64,000 bases of DNA from Tetradesmus obliquus (lineage: Eukaryota; Chlorophyta; Chlorophyceae; Sphaeropleales; Scenedesmaceae). Under the pieces are notes generated by a model. That model saw nothing but the letters and a program-made list of their open reading frames with translations. It was not told the DNA's origin and did no database searches. The stretch lies in NCBI GenBank assembly GCA_030272155.1, contig CP126203.1:3782001-3846000 (forward strand). Direction: 5' to 3'. The position numbers and the translations under genes are program-made. Positions 23,699-33,671 of the stretch are shown in pieces; positions within the stretch are counted from its first letter, which is position 1, and each line of letters opens with the position of its first letter.

Positions 23699-24430
23699 AG
23701 CAACATAGTAGCAGCAGCAGCAGCAGCAGCAGCAACAGCAGTTTTGGCGGTTCACAGTCGTGGCAACTGTGCAAGGCATGTACAATGTTGTGCTGCACAG
23801 CAACAGAAGCTTTTGCAAGCGGCTTGCAGGAGTGGCGGAGTGGCCAAGCGGGCCTGGTGGCATCCTCTTACTGGTGGCCAGAGCAGTGGAGAGGTGGATC
23901 AGTGTAGAGCTGCGTCGTGTGGGGCTAAAACGCTCCGGGCATAGAACCGAGTGGTGCATGGAGTGCAACGCCTGGTGCATCATGGAGGCTAACAAAGCAA
24001 CTGCGCCAGCTGAGTGCTGGCCGGCAGCTTTGTACTGTCATTTTCGGTTGTTTAATCAGAAGCAATGCTTGCTGTTGCGTCTGCACTGCTGGCACAAGCA
24101 CAAGTGAGCGTGTGGTGCTGACACAGTCATGTGGTGCTGACTGTGTCAGCGCAATGCAAGCAGCATTCAATGCATGCATCTTGAAGATGCTGCTGTAGTT
24201 CTTCATAGAGTTGTAACCAGGGTGAGCTCGATCTCATATGCATCGGCCGCAGCAACTGTCAATAACCCAATGGTCTGGGCCCAAATGTTTCAAGCACGGT
24301 TGAGACTCCTCTGTCCGTATTCCAGGTGATGATACTGCTGTCTGGGTGGTTGCCTTTTCTAATGGTTGGAGGGACATGCCATGCTGGGAGACACTGCAGT
24401 GGCAGCTGCCAACAGCTGCAGTGACGCGCT

Positions 24431-24527
24431 GTGTGGCACAAGCCCAGTAGTGTAGTACACATGCCAGCTGTTGTAGTGCACACGTCAGCTAATGCAGTGC
24501 ACAAGCCAACTGGAGCAGTGCACATGG
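24431..24527 (+). repeat. Four-unit tandem repeat, about 23-24 nt
   Basis: Units of the form GTAGTGCACAxGCCAGCT follow each other: GTAGTACACATGCCAGCT, GTAGTGCACACGTCAGCT, GCAGTGCACAAGCCAACT, GCAGTGCACATGG. The array is non-coding. Confidence 0.75.
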
Positions 24528-25039
24528 TGTATGGCATACGACATGCCACGTGCCGCCTGCTGCACATGTTGACAGCATCAGAGCATGCAGAGACACCTCA
24601 AGGCAACGAACAACAACGGATTGAACCAAGTGCAAAGCATCTAGGTACAACACATTCCAAAGCTTTCCCAAAGTGCAGAGTGTAGCTATGCAGGAAAGTG
24701 CAGTATGCTCAACGCAAGTGTCTGACCCAACCGTCTGTGAACTTCAAGGCCCGTCAACTTGCCACAAGGAATGTGGCAGGCTGTGCATGCATTCAGCAGG
24801 GCACCAAACTAACTAGCCTGCCGCACAAGCGACACCAGCAAGTATGCAACCTGCAAACAGAGTGCACACCGCTGTGACGCCTTCTGCAGCATGCTGAAGC
24901 AGGCACGTTGTGCAGTCCGCTGCACTCAAAATCGCCAGCATGCCAAGTGCGACATGACTCAGGGCCGCCGTTTCTGTGATGCCAGGGTGTAGCACAGCAC
25001 GCCAGCCTGCTGCCATGGCAGCAACAAAGTGCATATTGG

Positions 25040-25225
25040 TGCAAGGCAAACACAGTGCATCATTTTAAGAGGGCAAACACAGTGCATCATTGTAAGAGGG
25101 CAAACACAGTGCATCATGCTGACAGGGCAAACAACGTGCATCCTGATACTTGGGCAGACACAGTGCATCCTGATACATGGGCAAACAACGTGCAGCCTGC
25201 TACACGGGCAAACAACATGCAGCCT
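25040..25225 (+). repeat. Seven- to eight-unit tandem repeat, about 27 nt
   Basis: Units read GGGCAAACACAGTGCATCAT or GGGCAAACAACGTGCATCCT plus 5-8 variable bases. They drift from left to right (CATCATTTTAAGA, CATCCTGATACTT, CAGCCTGCTACAC). There is no cas gene, no exact repeat and no spacer structure, so it is a minisatellite. Confidence 0.88.
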
Positions 25226-26327
25226 GACACAACAGCAAACTAGACACAGCCAAAAAACAGTTGCATGCTCTGTCAGGCTGGCCCAAACAGCAGCATCAAG
25301 GTAGTAGCAGCAACCTAAGGCTGTTACTGTAGGGAACCTTTGAAGCGAGCTGCGGAGTAGCAGCAGAGGTCCTGTAGGATGATCAAAGCAACAAGCAAGT
25401 GCAGCGCAAGCTATACAACATACCACGCCGAACCCAACCTGAAACCAAAGCAACTTGTTTGCAGCGTTGGAGATTAGCAGCTGCGAGTCATTGGCATTGT
25501 CCGCGATAGATATATGAACACCACACTAACTCATGGCACAGCAGTTGTGCCTGCAGGTTGCAAGCACATGCAACTTTCACATGAAAGTGGCATTGCTCAA
25601 GCACCACCTGCACAGCACAACTCACATGCTCAGTGCTCGGTGTGGCATGCTTGCAACACTAAAGCTGCAGCAGACGCACTCACCATGTAGCGCCACTCAT
25701 AAGTATAGTATGATTGTACTGCTGTTGTCACACTACAACATGCAACTGGATGATAGGAGCAGAAGCTATAGCGTAACTTATGCATGCAAAACAGCTAAGT
25801 GAAAAGCAGGCCACGGGGCATCCTGCGCAACACAACAAGTTGATGCAACAGCATACTGCAACGGCGCAACTGGCTGACACGAACAGCAGGCATTACACAG
25901 CACACCCATAAATTGCAACTAATTGCACAGCAGGCCAAGGGATATTCTGCTCAGATAAACAACACGGAGAAATGTTGTACTGCAGCAGCACACCACTGCT
26001 TCCACAACAGACTGGCAGCGCTCCCACTAGCAGTTCACTCATGTAAGTCAACGTTGCTGCTGCTCAGAGCAGTGACAGCTCATGAGGCTGCACTACTAGT
26101 GTAGTGACTACAGCAGCAATCCTTGACGAAGCTGGCAGCTGCCGTGTCTGTCAGAGGCTACCACAGCGCAAGGACCAGCACTGCAGTGCATGCAGTCCCG
26201 CCACATATGAAAGAGCCAAAACACACGCGCAGGACAAGGACAGTGCCAGCAGTAGCAGCAGCATCAACGGACCTGCGAGTGCACGTAAGGCTCCACGAAA
26301 CATTACTGTTAAGCCAACAAAAGAGCC

Positions 26328-29300
26328 TCATTGCTGCACCTTTGCCCAGGGTTGGCAGTTGGGGTCGTCGTATGCTGTGCCTTCAGTGGCTCCCATGCCC
26401 CTCAGGCACAGCGCCATGTTGTACTCGTCAGCACCCACCTCCTGCAACAGCAGCAACAGCAGCAACATCAGCAGCAGCAGCAAGTAGGTTAAACGCAGCT
26501 GCTGCCTGGTGCAGCAGCAGTCATGATCCTCTGTGCATTGCACGCAGGAGTTGTGCATGCGTTTCCCCTATAAGCCTTTTGTTGGCCCCTGATTGCGTTT
26601 CCTACTCGTCGACTGAGTGGAGCTTGTAACACATCATAATGCTTTGGATTTTTGCAATCACTGTCAGCTCTCAACTCACCAGTCCAAAGCTGCCCACAGG
26701 GCGCTCCTCTTGAGTTTGAATTTTTTCACAAGACAGCAGACAAACTTCGTCACCAGGCAAAGCAGGCGTCCTCAGCATCACCCTAAGCCTCGACCCCAAA
26801 CCCCAAACCCTGATCCCCAAACCCCAGGCTCACCAGTCCAAAGCTGCCCACTGGGCGCTCCTCGCACAACAGGCAAACTTCATCGACAGGCACAACATGA
26901 CATTGTGCGTCACTCCAAAACCTCAACCCAAACCCCCTGCTCATATGAATTTAAACATTGACTCACCAGTCCAAAGCTGCCCACTGGGCGCTACTCACAC
27001 AGCAGGCAAACTTCATCGCCAGGCACCACAGGCGTCTCAGCATCGAACCCTACAACTTAAACCATCAAAGCCTGAACCCCAGACTCACCAGTCCAAAGCT
27101 GCCCATTGGGCGCTCTTCGCACAGTACGCAAACTTCATCGCCAGGCACCACAGGCGTCTCAGCATCACTTAAAACCTCAAACCCCAAAAGCCTGAACCCC
27201 AGACTCACCAGTCCAAAGCTGCCCACTGGGCGCTCCTCACACAGCAGGCAAACTTCATCGCCAGGCACCACAGGCGTCTCAGCATCCGTTATGTCCACAA
27301 GGATGACAGTGCCGTTGCCGGCTGGCCAGTCGGCAAGCTGCAGGCGCTGGTGGTTGATGTAGACAAACAGCGGAGGCCGGCCAAAGCGGTCGGGTGCCGC
27401 AGCAGCAATGCCTTCGGTTGCAAGCAGCGAAAACACGGTTGCTTTACTTGTCAGTGCTGATGTTGCTGACAGCATTGCACATACACATTTTTGTCAGATG
27501 ATCCAAAGGCCCTGCAGAGTCTGGCCCTTGTGAAGGTAAAGAGCCACAGGCGGCAGCTGCGGTCTTCACTTATAGCACACAGAAGTGGCAATGTGCGGTG
27601 CATGTTGGCAGCAGCAGCCCAAACCTGAGGCCTTCAGGTGACATGTCGTGTTTGAGCAACAAGCACAAAACTCGCAGGAACTACACAGGGCTTATCTGTC
27701 TGCTGACCTTCAGCATTGTCTGCATCACCATCTCCTTCTTCATCTTCATCTTCTTCACCATCATCTTCATCTTCTCCTGTCCCTGGTGCAGCGGGTGTGG
27801 CTGCAGCCGCCTGCAGTAGGCGGCGGCCGGCAGTGCCTGCAGTAAGCAGCAGCCATTGATGCAGCAGCAGGAACGGCACGTGTTGGCTCAAAGTGGCTGT
27901 TGTTGTTGCCAGCTTGTGCCTTACCACTGCAAATTTAGCAGCTGGAGGCTGCAGTTCGTGGCTAGATTTAGGTTAGCCAGACATGCTGTGCTTGCAGGAT
28001 GCAGAGCAGCTTGCATGTGCATGTGGCTGAGCAGCTTGTAATAGACATCCCTGTTGATCGATTGTCCTTTACTGATCCATTTGATATCTGCAGGCATGAG
28101 TCCTGTGATCATAAGGTAGATTGAACAATGGCAGCCGCACCTGCTGTTGCTGCAACAGCAGGAGCCGCAACGCTTGGCGCTGCTGCATCCTCCTCATCAT
28201 CTTCATCATCATCAACATCCTCATCATTGGCTGCGTTGTCAACAGCTGCAGCGGCTGCTGCTGTTGTGTTTGTGGCATTCACACTTGTGGAGTTGGCCAG
28301 TTCAAAGACGAGTGCATTGCTCCACCAGGAGGGTGCGGGGAACCTGCGGCCACCGGCAGAACAAACATGTTTAACATAACAAAAATGACACATGTTGCGG
28401 CAAATATGCTGTGCTGCTGATGTAAGTGTATTGCTCCACCAGGAGGGTGCCGTTAATCTGCAGCCACATGACAAGCTCACAACATGTTACGTAGCAAACT
28501 GACACATGTGATGACATATGAACTGGGGGCCGTTATATGCAAACGCGTAGCTCCACTGGCAGGGAGCTTTAAGGCTACAGCACACAGCTGTATATTTGTA
28601 CAGTTGGAAAAGAGCACTGTACGCAGTTCACGTATGTAACATGTTGGCTCTGCATACGTAACACAGGTGCATGTGAAAATTACCTGGCTGGCCCAAGTCA
28701 ACGAATGCCACTTGTAACATGTTATAAACATGTGACATAGCAGTCATGACATGAGTAAGTAACACACACCTGGCTGGGTCCAAGTCAACGACTGCCACCT
28801 TGCGCACAGCGCCGCTGGGTAACGTTATCTCACCAACCTGCAGTGCATAGAAAGGCAGCTGGCATCAATCAGCAAAAGGGTCGCACTTGCCCCGGTGCAG
28901 GCATTGTTATTAGCAGCTGTGCGCCAATCGCCTGCAGCTGCTGCTGCTGCTGCTGGCATGTGTGTTGGTGCTGTTTCAGCACCAAGCAGCACAAAGGTTG
29001 CAGTTGCTGAAGTGCAGGCGTTGGTTTCAGCAGATGATCACTGCAACACGGCCAAGCGCCCACCAGCCACTCACCCTACACACTTGCCTAAAGCAAGGTT
29101 CTGCTGGTGTGTGCTGCTGCTCAGTTTGTCAACACAGCTAAGCATCCTCAGTCACGCAAGAGACATGGAACGACACCCGAAGTCCAACCACAACATTGCC
29201 AAGCACTTGCAAGCCACACAACGGTTTACAAGCATAAATTAGCATTAATAAGCATTAAATCAAGCATTAATAAATTGCATTGATAAGCATTAATTGATAA

Positions 29301-31702
29301 GCATTACTTACAAGCACTTTCAAGCCACTCACCGATTTGACTTTGGACGTCCAGCGCAGCACAGGAGCCGTGCCCGGCCCAGAGCCCTCCGCAGCATCAG
29401 CATAATTGTCAACAAACGAGCCGTAGATCGCAGTGCCCATGCGCGCCCAGTACTCGATGTTACTTGCGTTGTTACAAACTGCCGGAATAACGGGCTGCAT
29501 GCGGTAGTTCCCGTAGCGCTTGTTTGGCTTGGGGATGAGCTCTAGGGCCTCATCTGAGTTTACCCAGTGCACCGCAACCTTTTGCGGGGCAAGGGAGGCT
29601 GCTACTGGGCAGGCCACCTGCAGTGTGGCAGTGTGGAGTTCGAATGCATTTCAAAGGCGGAAAACCGCAGGCAGCAGTGCGTAGCAGGGGTTAGGTGAGG
29701 CCGCACTGTTGAGACACATGTGGGTGACCAGACGCAGCCCTCCCGCTGTTTGTTTGTAACACGTTGCATAACATAATGGCACATTGATGGCAAATGTACT
29801 GGGGGTGCGCTGAAGCAGGCGCATCGGCACTGGCCAGAGGTACCCTTCGGCTTCCCCAGCTGGCCCTGCTTATCATGCACAACCCAAGCTGGTGTTTGTT
29901 CTAGGTGCCAGCTGTTCAGCCAAAGGTGCAGGGCATCTGAAGCCACAGCACCAACACAGAGCCATGGCAAGGCAGAAGGGTGGGCAGCAGCAGTCTGGTC
30001 TGCTAGGCTCCAGTTGTTAACAACTGGAGCCTGTGACGTGGCACACTTTGTGTGTGCCACGGCTGCTTTAGCGGTTGCTGAGGCAAAAGACCACAGCTTT
30101 TGCTGAGGCCGCTGCAGTGGGCAGTGCCCACTTTGATGGCCCAGAGGGCCACCAGAGATGCTGTGCCCGCCCCCTGCTGGCTCTGCGCGATGGTGACAGC
30201 AGCACCGTGTACTTCTACAAACCACATACTTCAGCAGTACTCATTCTACAAGTCACCGGGGTACCCCGCTTCATTCCTGCCACAGCGGTCTGTTGCAGCA
30301 ATAACTCACTTGCAGGAACTGCGAAGGCAAGCCACATTCGGGAATAGCTGTAGCCACAACTCACCTGCAGGAACTGCTGAGAAAGCGGCATCTTGCTGGC
30401 AACATCTGGGTGTTTGTTGAGGTGGCAAATTACACGCCAGATCCTTGCTGCAATCTACAGTACCAGCTGTAGCAGAAGACAGTGTAACTCACTTGCAGGA
30501 ACTGCTGTGACAGCGGCTCAGTTCACGCATCTGGGTAGCCGTTGAGGTCGTGAGTACATGCAGGATCCTTGTTGCAATGTATCAGTATCAACGTCTGCGA
30601 CACAAAACAGTCACTCACTTGCAGGAACTGCTGCGACAGCGGCATCTTCTTCTCATCCGGGTAGCCGTTGAGATGCATCATGAAGCCCACCACCTTGACG
30701 TAACGCTTGTCCAGGGTGTCCACCAGCGCCTGCGGCAGCAGAGAAGCAGCAACCAACAGCCATCTATGTCATGCCAAACATACATGTGGTGTGCGCATTG
30801 TGTGGCTTGTGAAGCCCACCACCTTGATATAACGCTTGTCCAGCTGGTCCACAAGCGCCTACGGCAGTATTGCAGCAAATATAGCAAAGTAAGGCTTCAG
30901 TACAGATCAAAGAACAGGCGAATCACGCAGCACTTGTCCAGCTGGTCCACAAGCGCCTGCGGCAGCGTCTGCAGCAGATCTTGATATATAAACCAACAGT
31001 AGTCAAACCTGTACGTAATTGATGTATTATACTTGAACACAATTGTCCAGCTGGTCAACAAGTGCCTGCAGCAGCAGCAGCAGCAGATCAGCAGCAGTCG
31101 CAAACCCTACGTAACACGTCCACAGCTGCTGGGCTGCTTTGAAAATTTGCACCACATCCTGAGAGGTTCACAACCTGCACTTTACACCCAGAAGTTCATC
31201 CTAAAAGCTCACCTGCAGCTGCTGTGGTGTAGTGAATTCCAGCCCCAAGCGTCGTCGTAGTGCATGTAGAGGTACAGGTGGATGGGGATGGTCGTGTTGG
31301 TGTCCTTGCCGGCCTTGATAAGGTCTCCAATATTTAGTGGACTGGCCAGCTCCTGCAGGACAGAAAGGTTGCAGTAGCATGTGTGTGTTACACAAGCTGC
31401 ACGAATAATGTCAGAGCAACCGCCTGCAAGCAGGTCAATGATTGTCAGGGCTGGCCAGCTTCTGCAAAACAGGCAGCACACAAATGCATGTGGCAGAGCA
31501 GAGGCGTGGGATACAGAAATGTACACGTGGATGGGGATGGTAGTGTTGGTGTTGTTGCAACAAGGTCTCCGATGTTGAGTGGGCTGGCCAGCTCCTGCAG
31601 GACAGACGGGCAGCAGTGAACAGCATGCAGCTCAGTGTATGCTCGGCAAAGACACAAACGCTGTACAGCACTGCTTGAAGCATGACCACCTGCACCTGCG
31701 GC

Positions 31703-31736
<34 letters not shown>

Positions 31737-32716
31737 CCTGCTGCTGCATTCTGCAGCAGCTGCTACTAGCACACAATGATAGTTCAAGCAGCAGCGCTGC
31801 GACCTGCCTGTGTCTTGTAGCCTGCCTTAATGCTTGCAACCAGGTCGCTGTAGTTGGCGGGGGACATGCGGAAAACCTCCTGCAGGCGGAGCACATGTTA
31901 CAAGTTCAGATTGTCAACATAATCTGGTCAATACGGAGAGGGAAGGCAATGTTTCTGACGCAAGAGGGCGAACTGAACCTGTTTGAGACATATTTGCACT
32001 CACAGACCTTCTGTTGCCATTCGCTGCCTGCTGCCTGCGGCTTGCAGGAAACTGTACCGCTGTCAGGACACTCCTGCCAGTCTGTTCAACATGCAGCAGA
32101 ACTGCCCTGCAGCAGCAGCACTGATCAACCGTACTAATGTTTCATATGGGAGCTGTACAAACGCTGTTCTGTTGGCCTCACCGGGCGCGGTGTGACAGCT
32201 GCAGCAGCAGCCACTTCATCGTTGTACAGCACGCCTACACTGTGCCCTTCCTCTGCTGCCACTGCTGCAGTCTCCTGCAGGCCAGTGCCATAGCCCTCCC
32301 ACTGCAATCGTTGACGATATTGCGTAGAGTTTCAGCTGGTGAGTTAGTGTGTAGCAGCAACACGCAAGATGTGATGATCACAGCAGCAACTGCTTGTCGA
32401 CAGGTACGGCGTTTGCACCGCGAATTGGCAAATGCCCTGCTATATACACGCGTCTGAACACCACTCAAGCTTAATCCTGCAGAACTGAAGCAGCCAGACG
32501 CATCACCTTGACGACTGCGTTGAGCTTCCAGCCCTCCGGGAGCACTGCTGTCGTCAGGTACTGCAGGTTCTTCTTGAACACTTATCTATCAAAGCAAGGG
32601 CCCTGTGATGGGCTGCAGGTCGTGTTCTTCGTTACGTTCTGACCGAGCGCGCTGCCGAAGCATAGCAGCAGCGGCAGTAGCAGCAGCAGACCTAACAGGG
32701 TTATGTGGCGTGCCAT
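26328..32716 (-). CDS. Unrecognised secreted or lumenal protein, about 510 residues
   Basis: Twelve exons on the minus strand: 32644-32716, 32507-32580, 32182-32274, 31804-31879, 31213-31352, 30619-30729, 29333-29617, 28770-28837, 28141-28343, 27708-27800, 27209-27411 and 26328-26441. Phases agree for exons 1-3 and 6-12; joins 4/5 and 5/6 do not reconcile, so an exon limit there is wrong. The start encodes a clear signal peptide, MARHITLLGLLLLLPLLLCF. The body has several N-glycosylation sequons (NYS, NTT, NAS, NST, NAT, NGT), Trp/Tyr-rich segments (YMHYDDAWGWNS, IEYWARMGTAIYGSF) and two acidic Asp/Glu-rich inserts (exons 9 and 10). It ends MGATEGTAYDDPNCQPWAKVQQ. No KDEL or membrane anchor is seen. 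I do not recognise a family. It carries the densest set of junction echoes in the window. Confidence 0.68.
26673..27172 (-). repeat. Four 3' junction echoes of exon 27209-27411
   Basis: The exon end plus donor (plus strand: GACTCACCAGTCCAAAGCTG, CCCACTGGGCGCTCCTC, CAGGCAAACTTCATCGCCAG) occurs in the exon at 27202 and again at 27082, 26960, 26827 and 26673. The intervals are 120, 122, 133 and 154 nt, growing along with divergence. Each copy keeps the donor GT. The linkers contain CCCTAAA/CCCCAAA-like AC-rich sequence. Confidence 0.93.
28420..28570 (-). repeat. Two 5' junction echoes of exon 28141-28343
   Basis: TTGCTCCACCAGGAGGGTGC recurs at about 28431-28455 (plus strand) with an acceptor beyond it. 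A weaker copy, AGCTCCACTGGCAGGGAG, lies at about 28549. Confidence 0.75.
28680..28712 (-). repeat. 3' junction echo of exon 28770-28837
   Basis: ACCTGGCTGGCCCAAGTCAACGAATGCCAC repeats the exon end at 28768-28797 with two or three changes, about 88 nt away. Confidence 0.75.
30303..30545 (-). repeat. Three 3' junction echoes of exon 30619-30729
   Basis: AACTCACTTGCAGGAACTGC and following recur at 30486, 30358 and 30303 (plus-strand starts; the real one is at 30612). The two nearer copies extend into the GGGTAGCCGTTGAGG part of the exon; the farthest is the shortest. Confidence 0.88.
30828..31075 (-). repeat. Three 5' junction echoes of exon 30619-30729
   Basis: CTTGTCCAGCTGGTCCACAA with GCGCCTGCGGCAG recurs at 30835, 30933 and 31042 (real exon 30706), at intervals of 129, 98 and 109 nt. 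The nearest copy also retains GAAGCCCACCACCTTGA upstream. Each keeps an acceptor-like AG. Confidence 0.9.
31435..31605 (-). repeat. Two 5' junction echoes of exon 31213-31352
   Basis: The segment 31510-31603 repeats the exon start. In the ELASPLNIGDL frame its first differences are all silent (AGT/AGC, CTA/CTC, AAT/AAC, ATT/ATC), and this decided the reading frame of the exon. A shorter copy, GGGCTGGCCAGCTTCTGCA, lies at 31448. Confidence 0.85.
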
Positions 32717-33671
32717 GCTATGAAGCTACGCTGATTAACGTTTTGCTAAAAATGTCTTTGCGCGTTGCTTAGCGTGTCTACTGAGGTAAGTGAAGGTCGC
32801 AAGTCCTCTTTATGCGTGCCCTGCTGGTGGCTGAGTCCAGTCAGCGGAGTTCTAGAACTCCGAGATCTCGGCGAGAGCAGTTTGTTGCCGGGCCGGCCAG
32901 TCAGGCCAGAAGAGAAACATACAGCCGCGGAACATGCAGTGAGCGAGCTTTTCATTTGAAGAGCATGTACAAGTGTAGGTTCGTGTTCAGCGAGGCATGC
33001 CTCCAGGTTTGCAGTACCTTGGACGGGGCAGTACCACCGACAAAGTTCGTCTGCCCGTGGCTGACACGAGGGAAGCGACGTCCTGGGACAAGCCAGCAAA
33101 ATCACACACATATGTACTTAGCTGGGTTGCTATACACTCTGCTGTGCTGTGCATTGAAAAAACACGCTGCGGCCAATCGCCAAGCACTAGCAGCACTGCG
33201 GTGTACTGCAGCTGGCCACCCCTCTGGGCCAGCCTTTGCGCACCAGTGTACAGAGTTGCAGGAAACGCGCCTTGAAAAATACAATTCTACATAAAGCTCA
33301 CGCACATGTCTGGTTGGGCCCCCAGTGCTCAGCCGCTGCATTGAACCCTTGCAGTCACCGAAGGACATGCCCGCCCCAGGTCGACTGCAGGAACCGTGAT
33401 AATTCGTCTTATTACAGCTCCATGCGTGGCCTGAATGGGCAAAAACAAAGACACGCCTGCCATGCAGTGCCTGTACAACTCAACCTGCAAGCCAGCAGCA
33501 GTAGCACCAGCACATGCTGCTGCTAGCCGCATACCTGCCCCTGCTCACCACCATCACTCTCACCACGCTCGCACACAAACATACTTCCGCTCTGTACAGC
33601 CCCCAGCCCTAGCCACACTACCTACTATCAATCGTTCGCTGCAGCAGCAGCATGCACCTCTCTGTTCAAGC
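32717..33671. other. Region between the secreted-protein start and the FKBP 3' end
   Basis: Both flanking genes are on the minus strand. It should hold the promoter of the secreted-protein gene and the FKBP 3' UTR. A plus-strand frame of 160 residues at 32812-33294 has no recognisable domain and I do not call it. A minus-strand TGTAA (plus TTACA at 33412-33416), 256 nt past the FKBP stop, is a good poly(A)-signal candidate. Confidence 0.45.
33412..33416 (-). terminator. Candidate TGTAA poly(A) signal of the FKBP gene
   Basis: TTACA on the plus strand reads TGTAA in the sense of the FKBP gene, 256 nt after its stop. TGTAA is the usual chlorophyte polyadenylation signal. A pentamer alone is weak evidence. 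Confidence 0.35.

Larger units (their letters stand above)
23699..26327. other. 2.6-kb convergent intergenic region
   Basis: It lies between the + LRR gene and the - secreted-protein gene, whose 3' ends face each other. I see no supportable exon. It holds a CAG run at 23710-23736, two copies of TGTGGTGCTGAC near 24110-24145, and the tandem arrays listed separately. Confidence 0.5.

Noticed and set aside
23830..23915. tRNA-like start (GGCGGAGTGGCCAAGCGG)
   Set aside because: No matching acceptor stem, anticodon arm or GTTCRA T-loop follows at the right distance.
25040..25225. CRISPR-like repeat/spacer pattern
   Set aside because: Units are inexact, drift gradually and have 5-8-nt linkers only. 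There are no cas genes and the window is clearly eukaryotic.
26770..26830. Interstitial telomere repeat (CCCTAAG, CCCCAAACCC); similar at 37638-37656
   Set aside because: Only one or two imperfect CCCTAAA-like units occur, inside AC-rich echo linkers. There is no array.
31213..31352. Alternative frame GAGQSTKYWRPYQ of this exon, which fits neighbouring phases better
   Set aside because: The echo at 31510-31603 shows silent changes only in the ELASPLNIGDL frame, so the phase problem must lie at the neighbouring junctions.
32812..33294. 160-residue plus-strand frame
   Set aside because: It shows no domain, no supporting splice or echo signals, and lies where FKBP 3' UTR and a promoter are expected.
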